Below are positions 12,140 through 23,599 of a DNA stretch of 64,000 nucleotides, in pieces. Position 1 is the stretch's first letter, and every line of letters begins with the position of its first letter. The notes beneath the pieces were generated by a model. It saw only the letters and a program-made list of their open reading frames with translations. It was not told the DNA's origin and did not search any database. The DNA comes from Anisus vortex (taxonomy: Eukaryota; Mollusca; Gastropoda; Planorbidae): contig OX421494.1 of NCBI GenBank assembly GCA_949126835.1, positions 21,764,196 through 21,828,195 on the forward strand. Direction: 5' to 3'. The translations under genes and the position numbers were made by a program.

Positions 12140-12452
12140 AATATTTCATTGCCGTAAGTTGTATATAATTATATGTTTATATATGTGTGCTCGATAGACG
12201 CCTAGGCCGTTTAATGGATCGGGACAAAAGTTAAATGTGTAACTTGGAAATGTCATCCAGATATTTTTTGTTATTCTAACAACGATACTGCTTAATGCGT
12301 TAATTTTGTTTTTAAATAGCGTATTACTAATAATAATAAAGCTATAAACTGGAGCGCCATTAAAAAATATTCAGAGTAATGTCCATTTCAAAACGCTTTG
12401 CAATTATACGTTGTTTTGTCATCCCGAGGTTTTGACGGGCACAAATACTAGT

Positions 12453-12458
<6 letters not shown>
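12140..12458 (+). mobile_element. Helitron-like non-autonomous repeat, copy A
   Basis: Shares order and wording with 34335-34650: TTGCCGTAAG, a GGGACAAAAGTTAAATGTGTAA-like block, TTGGAAA-TCATCC, ATTGCTTAAT-CGTTAATT, AATGTCC and a GC-rich end. It ends with a hairpin-like CCCGAGGTTTTGACGGG followed by ACTAGTAT. A short 3' hairpin followed by CTAGT is typical of Helentron/HINE-like non-autonomous elements in invertebrates; the superfamily is inferred. Confidence 0.55.
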
Positions 12459-12869
<411 letters not shown>

Positions 12870-13305
12870 TGAACGATAAATTGAAAGAAAGACAGAGTCT
12901 CGCCCGAATACGTGTTTTCCTATGGAAATAGCTCTACTCCTGTTCAGCCTAAGATCTAACAACAGAATTCAACATCATGTCCCAATTTACCACGCGCTCT
13001 TCAGTAATATCTAGAAAGGTCTGTCCTTCCTCCCTCCCCTCCCCCTTGAACGTATGGTGATTGAAGAACTGCTCACCCAATATACTGGAATGCCCTGTAC
13101 AGGAATTGTCCGTCTCCCAACACTGTCCGCTTTGAGCGCAAGGGATAAATTGAATTGGAAGGACAAGAGGAGGTAATATTTCTTGTGAAAAGCACATCGT
13201 AAACTAGATACTCTGTATTTCCTTGCTAAGATTGTTTTAATCATTACGTTCTTCGATTAGATTAACAATGAACTAGAAGTATGTTTATCCTCAACGCAAA
13301 ATAAT

Positions 13306-13525
13306 GCGACGTGGTGGCCTAGCGTCAAAGCGATCTATAGAAATTTACGAGGATCTCGGGTTCAAATCTGTTGTTCCAAAATTTTTTTTTAGTGGTTCTC
13401 AAAGATCGTCCACGACTCTACCCATCTCGTAGTGAGTAATATAACATTCGTTATCGGAAAGTGAACCCGAAATTCGGCATTGTGCTGGCAACACAATACC
13501 CTTAGTTGGTCGTTTGTTAAAAGGA
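13306..13525 (+). mobile_element. tRNA-derived SINE (head and body)
   Basis: The head shows an A-box-like GTGGCCTAGCG and a B-box GGGTTCAAATC about 45 bases apart, the internal RNA polymerase III promoter layout of tRNA-derived SINEs. The body ends with GGCATTGTGCTGGCAACACAAT, which recurs in fragment form at 24455-24480 and 28925-28950. No poly-A tail or TSD was established. Confidence 0.7.
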
Positions 13526-13529
13526 AGCT

Positions 13530-14932
13530 AGTAACCTTGGTTTAATCAACCTTAAAGATCTTTATGAAAAAGTTTTTAGCTTCGCTCTTAATAAAAAAAA
13601 AAGAAATGTATTTCCTGCGCCTGATGAGTCAACAAAACTAAATTTGAATAATTATATATTTTTTTATATGTATATAGTTTGTTACATTTTAAACTTTACT
13701 TCCTTGTTGTTGTTGTTTTTTATGTGTTTTTTTAATAGATTTTTCTTTGTGTTGTTATTACATTATCCCATATGGTTTCAAGACCATCTTGTTAGCATAA
13801 AGAAGATCTGCTGTTTTATTTCCTTGGGCATGTACGCGCAGCGTATGTTACTATATCGAGTATGGCCTTTTACATTGTAATACTGTTTGTGTGTGTGTCT
13901 ATGCGTGTAATTCATCATTTTTTAAGGAGTTTTTAAGATAATTTACTGGATATGGATATATTCCCCAAGGACAACAGGCTGCTTTACAGTACAAACGAAC
14001 TGTTCTTTGGTTTTCGTAACCATGGAATGCAAGCAGACTGCGTGGCCAAATAAATGATCCGACGTCTCTAACTTTTCCCCAAAAACTGCCCTGTAACTGT
14101 CGGATAAAGGTAGGGACTTCGAAGACCTAGAGTTTCAACCCTCTGATATACAGTGCTACATTGATAAGTTACCCAAAGCCTTGTCTGTAGGCAATGGCGC
14201 ATGGCTCAAATTAATCATACGGAGTGACATAACAAATAACACTTTTGCTAAGAAATAAAATGTCGTCGATTTTTCTTTCGATTTAAAGAATAACTTCTGC
14301 AATTTGTGTTGAAATAAAAAGTGCTTAAAAAAATATTTCTTAAACTATCAAATTAGAACGAATGGTCGAAATCGTGGAAAAGAGCCAATTTACAAAGAAT
14401 TAAACAACAAAATGTTGATAGTCTAAATACATCTTGATCGCCTTCTTCCACACATGGCATTTGGGTAATCTGAATTGGCCAGTAAAAAGAAAACCTTAAC
14501 ATTATTTTATGGACACTTTTCAGAATTATGTCTGGACATAAATCACGGATTAGATTGTTTTTAACACCTTATAAAAAATAATCTTTTTTTGCACATTATG
14601 GGGCGCTCGTCACAAACATAACTACTTCATCTCTCGTGATCTTGGAAAAGTCAAATACCACTAAAATGCCTTCCCAAATCTCTATACAAAGATAGATAGC
14701 TGTAAACTCTTGAATAGAAGAAGCGACTTAACCATTTATGACACGAAGAAAAGACACAAACATCTCTACATTTATAGTCGAAGATAAGACACAAACATCT
14801 ACATTTAAGACACGAAGACAAGATACAAACATCTACATTTAAGACACGAATATAGGATACACACATCTACATTTAAGACACGAAAATTAGATACAAACAT
14901 CTACAATTAAGACACGAAGGTAATATTTAAAC
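13530..14932. other. AT-rich spacer with degenerate short repeat
   Basis: At 14735-14940 an imperfect unit of about 35 bases (ACAAACATCTACATTTAAG, ACACGAAGA) recurs five or six times. The rest is AT-rich with no recognised gene. Confidence 0.55.
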
Positions 14933-15845
14933 TAGGGATGTTAAACGAAAACCGGAATACCGGATTCCCGTTTTGAATCTGAAAACCGGTTTTGATTTTT
15001 AAAACCGGATTTTTGTTTGTTGGTTCTGATGGAAATGTAAAAAAAATAATAATTTTGGATTAACTCAAAACAATTCTTGAAATGGCTTGCTAATGGTATT
15101 TAGTCTTAGATATTGTGTTTCTTTTTATTTCTCCAAATACCAACTATGGCTTGCGATAAAAACAACATCAAACCAAATGTCGGCTCATCGTTTAGATGTG
15201 CGCTACTATTTGATGTGCCTCAAGTGCGGCGGGGATTGCCCCTCCCGGGTTGGCCTACACAGCCATTCTCGGCGGTGCAGTTGGATACCTCACCCATGAA
15301 GCTACACCATCGTCACTCGAGACGGTCGGATGCCGACGACTCTTTGATGTACGCAATAGAGAGAGCAAACTAGTTTTGTCCTGTGACCCTGAACTATTCG
15401 GCTAGACACCGCGTCTGTGCTTTATTATTAACGGCAGCATTAAATACACATTATTTTGACTTTTGATTGGCGCTACGTGATCCTATTCAATACATTATTT
15501 TACAAGTCTAAGTCCACGGTGCACAAATTATCACTATTGAAAGCTATTATCGGTTTCAATCAATTAGCCCATATTTTTTTTATTTCTAAAGAATGTTATG
15601 GTAAAGTGTACAAAATCATAATGTATTCACACAAATCAACCTCTTGAATGCTCTGCAAACACGTATTAAGTTAGAAATATTTTTCAAATACGCCTACAAG
15701 ACAACGCTCATTTGTCTTTTCCGGCCTGTGACTTGTGACATTGCGGCCGGGGGGGGGGGGGGAAGGGGGGAATCGAAATCCGGTTTTAAACCGGTTTATA
15801 AAACCGAAAACCGGTTTTGAAAACAAACCGGTTTTAACATCTCTA
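14933..15845 (+). mobile_element. hAT-type element, TAGGGATGTT family, copy A
   Basis: Left terminus TAGGGATGTTAAAC, right terminus reversed TAGAGATGTTAAAAC. Perfect 8-bp TSD ATTTAAAC at 14925-14932 and 15846-15853. Many AACCGGTTTT modules crowd both ends. Interior blocks (AACTATGGCTTGCGATA, TCGGCTCATC, GATGTGCGCT, TTTGATGTACGCAAT) recur on the minus strand of 17500-17630, defining copy B. Between GATGTGCGCT and TTTGATGTACGCAAT, copy A carries an extra segment that holds a LINE C-terminal finger fragment. A run of 15 G lies at about 15750-15764. Confidence 0.92.
15205..15335 (+). pseudogene. LINE C-terminal zinc-knuckle fragment nested in the hAT element
   Basis: Reads CLKCGGDCPSRVGLHSHSRR followed by C: a C-x2-C ... 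H-x-H-x3-C finger followed by GGATGCCGACGA. This type of finger is found at the very C-terminus of endonuclease/reverse-transcriptase proteins of some animal non-LTR elements. A related fragment with the same downstream GATGCCGACGA signature lies at 61921-62160. Only the last ~50 codons remain, as expected for a 5'-truncated insertion. Confidence 0.65.
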
Positions 15846-15853
15846 ATTTAAAC

Positions 15854-16320
15854 ATCTACAAACTCTTTTCAATTTTGATTCTGGATTTTTCAGCAGCATA
15901 GCGAAACGGCAAAATAACTGTCGCACATGTTTTCTTTGAAAACGAGAGCTAACAGTAGACTAGATGTATATGTTAGGGAAACATTAAATTATGTACTTTA
16001 ATCAATTAGAAAGAAAGCTTAAACATACTTAGAACTGAAAGAAGTTGCCTTATCGTGAATAGTTGGCACACAGATGTTGACAACTTAGAAATGAACACAT
16101 ATTCTACAAGTCCAGTATTTTACACAAAATATTAGTTCTACTTTAAAAAATAAACAAACAAGGCATTGAAAAACAACAGGGAAGTAACAAAATAATTATT
16201 GTAAATGCAAAAAGAAAAATTGGACAGGATAGAAGCTATTAGTAATGTTGAAAATTTAAAGAAATAATTAGATTATTTTAATAGCTGAATATTTCACGCA
16301 AACAATTTTTTCCGTTTTAA
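15854..16320. other. AT-rich spacer
   Basis: No gene or clear repeat recognised. It may include the missing end of the minus-strand hAT copy B, but no TAGGGATGTT-like terminus was found. Confidence 0.4.
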
Positions 16321-16323
16321 ATA

Positions 16324-17806
16324 TCATTGCACTAAAACGTGAAGGGTGAAGCAAATGTAAAAAATAATAATTTTAATGAGACGAAGAAAACAAATATTGA
16401 CAGAATACTGACAGTTATAAGGCTCTGGTGGCAATGTTTGATTGTAAATAACTTCAAGCTCTTGTATCCGTCTTGCTTGGAATGCTGCGAATCTCATTTC
16501 CTTTTGTGTGAAATAAAAGTAAATGTCACACGGAAATACAAGATTCCGAATTTTGTTGAGATTTCCAAATCGAAACTGCCTTATCGTCACGTGATCGAAC
16601 AAAGCTTCCAAAAGAAATAAATACAATATAAAAATTAGCATGTTGCTTTCTGCTGTCTCCTTTTTATTGTTGGCGTCACTTTTGCGTTCGTTGGCGGCTG
16701 CATTAGAACAGACAAATTTGTTAATATAGGCCATAGGTTCTCAACGGGGGCGATATCGCCCCCCCGCCAGGGGGCGATGAGAAGCTTCAGGGGGGCGCTG
16801 ACATTCCCGGGGGCGATTGGGGGGCGGTGAAGGTTAAGTGGGCGGTACAAACGTACCTGCTATAATTTCAACACATCAGCTATTTGAATCGATTAGTTTT
16901 TGGATGAAATATGATGTAAACGCAAGTGCTACTAAATATCTTATATCCCCCAACAGTAGGCATACATATTATTGAACAAATAAGAATCGCAATTACTTTT
17001 CGATGAAGTAGGGGGTCAGTATTTGGCTAATACGGTAAGCGGGCGTCTGGTCCTATGGTTGGTTCACCGGACTGTCGCCTTAACATCTGCTAATATTACT
17101 CTTTTGATCTGTTTTACCGAGGTGTCCGTTAATGCGTTTGAATCCTTTGTAAAGAGGTAACCACAATAGCTGTGCGGTATAGATACGTAGTAATCATACA
17201 AACTGGATAGTTATTGTAATGCTTAAAAATATTCATATAAATTCTTTAATCATATAATATTTATAAAATTTTCAAATAATTTTTTACAGTTCTATCATAT
17301 CATTTCAAAGTTATAAATGCAAGCCATTTAGTTTTTTAAAAAAGAAAAAAAAAATTAGAAATATTACCTCAAATGAAACGGGTTAACTACCTCCCTTTAA
17401 TTAACAAATGTTTCCGCTAAAATTAAGTTGGGGGGCGGTGAGGGGAAACAAAATGTAAAAGGGGGCGGTGAGCCGAAAAAGGTTGAGAACCTATGATATA
17501 GGCTGTCTCCATTGCGTACATCAAAGGCGAGCGAGCGCACATCACAAGGATGAGCCGAATTTCCTGTTAATTGTAACTTTATATTTGGTTTGGTGATGTT
17601 TTTACCATATCGCAAGCCATAGTTAGGATTCGGAAGAAAACAAACCCACTAATTAGTTTGAGCAAGACATTTCAATAGATCTAATTGTTTTGTGCAAATC
17701 CAGCGTTGTTGTTTTTTTGAAAATGTTTTCGTCAGAACCATAAAATTGTGTACTAAATGATTACCTTCCAACCAACAAACCAAAAATTGGTTTTGAACAT
17801 CCCTAA
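16324..17806 (-). mobile_element. hAT-type element, TAGGGATGTT family, copy B, interrupted
   Basis: The right edge on the + strand, GGTTTTGAACATCCCTA at 17790-17806, is the 5' terminus of a minus-strand copy. Reading left it matches copy A blockwise: GGTTCTGACG, TTGAAATGTCTTGCT, AACTATGGCTTGCGATA, CGGCTCATC, GATGTGCGCT, GATGTACGCAAT. The matched part ends at 17496, where another MITE (16732-17495) is inserted. The part left of that MITE carries a minus-strand open frame of 136 codons (16324-16734) that I do not recognise. Removing the MITE joins that frame to GATGTACGCAATGGAGACAG, giving a start METAYINKF. The far end is not located. Confidence 0.6.
16732..17495. mobile_element. 764-bp hAT-like MITE with 8-bp TSD
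   Basis: Termini CATAGGTTCTCAAC and its inverted copy GTTGAGAACCTATG, flanked by perfect ATATAGGC duplications at 16724-16731 and 17496-17503. GC-rich GGGGGCGATAT and GGGGGCGGTGAG modules lie just inside both ends. The interior includes a tRNA-SINE-like piece (17040-17090, GGTTCACCGGACTGTC) related to the SINE head at 40488. It has no transposase frame and is inserted into hAT copy B, so it is the younger of the two. Confidence 0.93.
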
Positions 17807-17859
17807 TAAAAAAAAATAAAAAACAATTCCCATCATTCCATTTCGATCTGCAGGACCTG

Positions 17860-18200
17860 TGACGTATCGTTAACAAATTGCAGTGACCACAGTACAAAGC
17901 CAAGCCACCTTTACTTATCCCCAACTTTAGTCAAATACCCAACACAACTGGAACATTTTCGAATCCCGGGGAGCCTTCATAATGGATACATTTAGGTAAT
18001 TATACAATTAAATAGATAATGTATTGACTTTTTTTTGTAATTGTAATATTTTTTTTTACATATTTATTTTTTTGTGAGTGTGATGACGGAATTATGTGGC
18101 CAGCAGGGTGCACAAAACTCTGCGCGTCCATACAGAGTGTCGATGCGCTGAAGTCTGGAACTGTCCCGATGGACACTCAATGCACTGGATGTTTATCTAG
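17860..18200. repeat. SINE-like debris
   Basis: CTTTACTTATCCCCAACTTTAGTCA at 17908-17932 resembles the body of the minus-strand SINE at 30635-30890. TATGTGGCCAGCAGGGTGCACAA at 18092-18114 resembles the SINE end and a related stretch at 29670-29700. Fragmentary, with no boundaries. Confidence 0.4.
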
Positions 18201-18209
18201 GGTCTAGAG

Positions 18210-18742
18210 CAGGGAACCCATGGCTCGCGAGCCAGATGTGGCTCTATTGATGGCTGCATCTGGCTCGCAGACAAATGTTCGATTAAAAAAAATTCCTTTA
18301 AGGAAAGAACGGGTTCTGCAGTGTGTCTAATAAACAGTGATAAAATTGCATCTATGAAACGGTCAAATGTAAAGCGACACTTCGAACTTCGAGACAAGCC
18401 ATTCTAAGTTCGCATCGAAATATCCTGCGGGAGACAGCAGGAAGAAAGCATGTCAAGAACTGCTATCTAGAGTGCAAGCTAGTCTGCAGCAAATTCGTGT
18501 TTGGACCCAAAAAGTTAGTGGAATTCGTCTGGCTTTGCTCATTATTGATTAGCAACAGCATAACAATGTTATCAAAAAGAATTCAGAGACATAATTATTG
18601 TACTTTTAGTGTTGAAATTACACAAAATGCACACATTTACTTGAATTTTTAGTTTTAAACATAATGTATGGCTCTCACAGAATTACTTTTCAAAATATGT
18701 GGTGTCCATGGCTCTCTCAGACAAAAAGGTTCTCGACCCCTG
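18210..18742 (+). mobile_element. hAT element, 'GAGAGCCAT' family, copy 2
   Basis: Left end CAGGGAACCCATGGCTCGCGA, right end CTCGACCCCTG; perfect 8-bp TSD GTCTAGAG at 18202-18209 and 18743-18750. It matches the element at 6175-6550 in reverse orientation (GGCTCGCGAGCCAGATGTGG, GGCTCTCACAGAATTA). Unlike that copy it keeps readable transposase remnants (separate entry), making it the less deleted relative. Confidence 0.93.
18312..18555 (+). pseudogene. hAT transposase N-terminal remnant (BED finger region)
   Basis: Frame from 18312 reads AVCLINSDKIASMKRSNVKR then HFELRD, which fits the BED-type zinc finger that opens many hAT transposases (VCL-C ... SNVKRHF), except that the second expected Cys appears as Asn. 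After a frameshift the frame from about 18419 reads KYPAGDSRKKACQELLSRVQ followed by ASLQQIRVWTQ, a stretch familiar from the GTF2I-repeat/ZBED-like hAT transposases. A stop ends it at about 18551. The DDE catalytic domain is absent, so this copy cannot encode an active enzyme. Confidence 0.75.
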
Positions 18743-18750
18743 GTCTAGAG

Positions 18751-19909
18751 TCTATGATGGCTGAACTTTTACCTTGGTCTTTGTCGAAATTAATCCGATA
18801 GGCTTAAAGTCCAACTGAAGATGCTTATCTTCAAATAACTAGATTTGGGTCAGCCTCATACCCAAGTAAAGTTTTGCATTGGAGCACAAATAAATAAAGC
18901 ATGAACCACTAAAGCAATATTTAACCCTTTTGTTAAAAATAAGAACCGGGTAAAGTTTCAAACTACGTGGCAATGTATTTAAATCACGTGGCATATGAAT
19001 TTTTTTATTGTTTTCCATTAGTGTCTTGACGTGTTAATGTATGTAAAACTAAACAATTAAACAATGACGTCACGTCTTTTCCTTGCCGCCAATAGTACAT
19101 CTCAAAGGCAACTATATTTTTTATCTTTTTGTCTTACAAAATCGGACGCATTTAAGAATAACATAAAACTATTTACTTATAAACTTAAATACTTTGTATA
19201 AATGATTTGATTGGCATTCGGATACTCAATACACTATACCAACAAATCCAACTGTTAACCTAGTTGTGATTTTAAAAAAGCTCTTGAATATTAGACTCAT
19301 TAAACTCTTTATTGCTATATGGGATTTCCTGTTATATGAAAAGCTACTTTATAGAATCCACATTGAGTGGACAAACGGGATGCCTATTAAGCAGAGTCTA
19401 TTGTGTTTTAAAACCTAGTCTAGTTGTAGATGGACGCCTTCACTTAATTAAGTGATCAGGTAATAGGACGCCAAAGTTTATTTTCTCGTTTATCATCTCT
19501 TTTTTTTAAAGTTTATCTGTTGTTGTTTTTTTTTATGTTTGTTGTGTTTTTATGTGTTCTGTTTATAGTTTAAACGTGTGTATCCGTAAACATACATGTT
19601 CCCATATTGGATGTATTGGCGCATTATTTTTTGTATCCATTAAAAATCATAAACAAGTAAATTTAATGACGGAAGTGATAAACGTGTAACTTTTTTTGTT
19701 TCCCCATTAGTGTCTTGACGTGTTAATGTATGTAAAACTAAACAAATATTGTACAAATAACTAGCTGTAGCTACTCACACACTTTCATTTTAGCCTACAT
19801 GTAATATATTGAGGCACTTAAACTTTAAGGTACTCACTCATTAGTGTCTTAAATGGAAGATTTCTGAAATTTTTACTACTTTTAAAATTGTAGTCTACAC
19901 GTTTTTTTT
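18751..19909. other. AT-rich spacer with a 42-bp direct repeat pair
   Basis: An identical 42-bp stretch (starting CCATTAGTGTCTTGACGTG) occurs at 19015-19056 and 19704-19745. No gene recognised. Confidence 0.6.
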
Positions 19910-19911
19910 TA

Positions 19912-20360
19912 CTCCCTTTATTTTAAGTTGCATTTTCTGTCTGTCTGTCTGTCTGTCTGTCTGCAATGGTGCAAAAATTGGCTTCGATTTTTCGACCACT
20001 TCCTGTGGTCCGATCGAGCTGAAATTTGGACAGCAGACTTGTGGCGACTAACAATACATCCTATTTCAGTTAAAACAACTTAATAAAACTACACTTATGA
20101 CAATATTCATTTCTTAAAAGGAAAGTATAAGAAAAAAATTTGATTTCGCGTTAAAAATGCCTGTGCAACTTTTTATAGTTTTTCGGAGCAAAGCTAGAAA
20201 AAAAAATTATGCGCTAAGATTATTTTTAGAACAATTCATACAGAGTAAAAAGATATTTTTGAGATTTGCGACACAGATATTTTTTCTGTACGTTTCATTT
20301 GCAGTAGTCAATCAATTATTTAATTACATAATGGTAAACTTAGTTTGCAAATAAAGGGAG
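19912..20360. mobile_element. TA-flanked MITE (mariner-like)
   Basis: Inverted termini CTCCCTTTATTT on the left and AAATAAAGGGAG on the right, each flanked by TA (19910-19911 and 20361-20362), as in Tc1/mariner insertions. The interior has a (TCTG)n run at 19937-19963 followed by a block on a GATTTTTCGACCACTTCCTG theme. A 65-codon frame (20157-20354) shows no transposase motif, so it is classed as non-autonomous. Confidence 0.72.
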
Positions 20361-20362
20361 TA

Positions 20363-21586
20363 TAATAAAAACTTCGTTTTTATGGTTATCTTGTTTTTGC
20401 ATCAATTTATGGACAAACATAACCACATGTGAAGTACAGATTCCATTGTGTAATTAGCCAGAGTATTTAATTGCTATTTCATAGTTACAGGGTTTAACAT
20501 TGTGCTTTAAAAGTATATCCTTTGCAACGCTTCGGAAAAGGAAGAGTGTTCCTAGCTCAGATCGGTACGGTGGCTGTGTATTGTATAAGCCACACAAACC
20601 CCTCTCTCCTGTATACCATAGTCAATGTAGTGAGTGCGATGTGCCAGAGAGATCTATTTTGTATTAAAATAAAAAGCTTATGTAGTTCGTCTCGTGGTTG
20701 ATAGGGGAGGGGGGGGGGGGGGAGGAAGCGGGTACAAGAGGTTTAACTTTATGTAAACGGCCACGTATCAAACCCAAAGGAATAGATTCAGGTGTTAGTG
20801 CACGAATTAAAACTGAAATCTAATAGCTAACTGTAAGATAGAAATCCTTTCTCGTGTTTTGCTGATAGGCCTATTCGATTAATTAAGACAAAATGTTCTA
20901 AATCCGGAAATTAATTCATATCTTCGAAAAGCTTTTTTTTTCTTTGTGTGAAGAAATAATAAGACATTCTGTTAAATCTAATTATATTTATGACATTTTT
21001 TATATCGATCTCCTGATATTGCTGTTCTGTTGTTGTTTTTTTTATATATTTATTCTAAGAATTATTTGAATTTATATGGTAGAGAAATGCAAGAAAACCT
21101 GGCCTGAATCGATAGATATCTGAATTAAGAAGGGGGGCTAGATATTTCGCAAGTTGCCAGATGTGCCGATGTCATGACTTATCAGCCTAACCAGCATGTG
21201 CGTTCCAATATCTGGACGTGCCAGGGATTTACCCAATCTGTTAGAGAAATGGGCGCGCTTTTGTTGTCTGACTTGCTATGTGAATAGGTTAGTGGGGAAC
21301 AAAATATTCGCTGAATGGTTGGGAACGTACGGTTGGTGTAGAGGGCGATTAAAGGGGGCTGCATCGGCGTGTCTATTGATGGGGGAAGAGGGGGGGGGGG
21401 CGGGGGGAGGAGTGTGAACGTGGGCGAGTGGATAGAAGTGGACAACAGACGAGTTACGGTTCTAGTGGTTGTGATCACGAGCGAGGGTTAAAAAGACATC
21501 AATAAGATTATTAGTGGAACAATCGTGTGGAACTACAAGCTATTAGTGATGTCATTGTCACTCTAAGTTATTTCTTTAAATTTAAA

Positions 21587-21637
<51 letters not shown>

Positions 21638-22243
21638 ACCACTATTACTAATGATCGCTAGATGTTTTACAGGCCACAATCTTCTTAAAGTTAAAGTCCA
21701 AATGATTAGGTAGGGGTGGATTTCTAATCCAGGTTTGTTAATGACTTAATATGTCAGGCATTCAAAATTTTATATAAAACTAATTTTACCTAGATTTTTA
21801 CTACTAAAATTTATTATACTATGCAAATACAGGCATTTTTTTGCACTGAACCAAAATTGTTTTTAACATAATTATGGGTGATTGTGTAATACCAAAATAA
21901 CATCCAAAAAAAAGAAACAAGGACTCTATTTGGGTTTACTTCCAAAAATAAGAAACTTCGAAAAACATTAATAATAAATACACTCAAATCTAACACAAAA
22001 TGGAAAAGCTAAACATTTGACCTTTTTTTTATTAAGCCTATCTAGTTGAAAATAAAGTGCCATGAGTTGAAAACCAAGGGCGTTATGATGTAAATTAAAG
22101 AGACACAGAAATGTGGAGAAGAAATGAAAAGAGATGAAAAAAATATGAAAAAAGGAAGACATTAAAAGAGAGTGAAAGAGCGAAAGGAGATATGGAGAGA
22201 GAAAGTAACCAACTATCCGAGTTATAGAGGGAGATAGAGAAAG
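20363..22243. other. Spacer with G-runs and a CT microsatellite
   Basis: G-runs occur at 20708-20721 and 21388-21400. A (CT)n run lies at 21589-21635. The stretch 21120-21480 is GC-richer with overlapping short frames on both strands, but no domain is recognisable and no splice structure is evident. Confidence 0.5.
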
Positions 22244-22708
22244 GAGAAAATGATAGTGAGAGATTAAATAGTGACTAGAAGAGAAACCTACCTGGAAAGA
22301 GAGATCAATAGATTGGCGTAAAGAAAGATCAATAGATTGGCGTAAAGAGAGATCAATGGTTTGGCGTAAAGAGAGATCAATGGATTGGCGTAAAGAGAGA
22401 TCAATAGATTGGCGTAAAGAGAGATCAATAGATTGGCGTAAAGAGAGATCAATTGATTGGCGTAAAGAGAGATAAATAGATTGGCAAATAGAGAGATCAA
22501 GAGATTGGCGTAGAGAGAGATTAAGAGATTGTCGTAAAGAGAGATCAAGAGATTGGCGTAAAGAGAGATTAAGAGATTGTCGTAAAGAGAGATCAAGAGA
22601 TTGGCGTAAAGAGAGAGTGGGGACTGAGAGATGAATAAAAAAGTCGCAAACGAGTAACAGAAGGAGGGAGAAAGCAGAGTCTAGTAGAGAGTGAAAGAGT
22701 GGGATAAG

Positions 22709-22750
<42 letters not shown>

Positions 22751-22830
22751 GAGAAAAGAGAGTGTATTAAAAGTAAGGGAGAAAGAGAAAGAGGAGTTAA
22801 TGGATGATAAAAACTATTGTGATAAATGAG
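22244..22830. repeat. 587-bp tandem duplication, copy 1
   Basis: Begins GAGAAAATGATAGTGAGAGA and is followed immediately by a second copy beginning with the same words at 22831 (offset 587). It contains the 24-bp minisatellite at 22295-22615, a (GA)n run and a purine-rich tail. The minus-strand open frame over the minisatellite (ISLYANLL-type repeats) is a by-product of a 24-bp period. Confidence 0.95.
22295..22615. repeat. 24-bp minisatellite (first of a duplicated pair)
   Basis: About 13 units of GCGTAAAGAGAGATCAATAG plus ATTG, with variants AGAGATT, GGTTTGG and TTGTCGT in a fixed order. The identical variant order appears at 22882-23200, which shows that the array was duplicated as a block and not expanded twice. 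Confidence 0.93.
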
Positions 22831-23294
22831 GAGAAAATGATAGTGAGAGATTAAATAGTGACTAGAAGAGAAACCTACCTGGAAAGAGAGATCAATAGAT
22901 TGGCGTAAAGAAAGATCAATAGATTGGCGTCAAGAGAGATCAATGGTTTGGCGTAAAGAGAGATCAATGGATTGGCGTAAAGAGAGATCAATAGATTGGC
23001 GTAAAGAGAGATCAATAGATTGGCGTAAAGAGAGATCAATTGATTGGCGTAAAGAGAGATAAATAGATTGGCAAATAGAGAGATCAAGAGATTGGCGTAG
23101 AGAGAGATTAAGAGATTGTCGTAAAGAGAGATCAAGAGATTGGCGTAAAGAGAGATTAAGAGATTGTCGTAAAGAGAGATCAAGAGATTGGCGTAAAGAG
23201 AGAGTGGGGACTGAGAGATGAATAAAAAGTCGCAAACGAGTAACAGAAGGAGGGAGAAAGCAGAGTCTAGTAGAGAGTGAAAGAGTGGGATAAG

Positions 23295-23334
<40 letters not shown>

Positions 23335-23414
23335 GAGAAAAGAGAGTGTATTAAAAGTAAGGGAGAAAGAGAAAGAGGAGTTAATGGATGATAAAAACTA
23401 TTGTGATAAATGAG
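22831..23414. repeat. 587-bp tandem duplication, copy 2
   Basis: Almost identical to 22244-22830. Visible differences are one base at the second minisatellite unit (GGCGTCAAGAG versus GGCGTAAAGAA region) and a shorter GA run. Sequence diverges after GATAAATGAG at 23414. Confidence 0.95.
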
Positions 23415-23515
23415 GCACCCTGCTGTCTAGGCAGAAAAATATTTCATATGTCAGTGTTAATATAATAAGCAGATCATTTATGTCATCCACACATTTAGAT
23501 AAACACACATGCATA

Positions 23516-23517
<2 letters not shown>

Positions 23518-23596
<79 letters not shown>
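23518..23596. repeat. (CA)n microsatellite
   Basis: About 38 uninterrupted CA units. Further CA-rich stretches follow at 23705-23770. The Val/Cys-rich minus-strand open frames here are artefacts. Confidence 0.97.
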
Positions 23597-23597
<1 letters not shown>

Positions 23598-23599
23598 GA

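Noticed and set aside
21182..21478. Exon in the GC-richer segment
   Set aside because: Frames are open on both strands, Pro/Gly-rich from G-runs, and no splice or domain support was seen.
22295..22615. CRISPR-like array
   Set aside because: Units are contiguous without unique spacers, and the window is eukaryotic.
22288..23235. Leucine-rich repeat-like proteins (ISLYANLL units)
   Set aside because: The pattern comes from a 24-bp minisatellite read in frame; two different frames give equally regular products.
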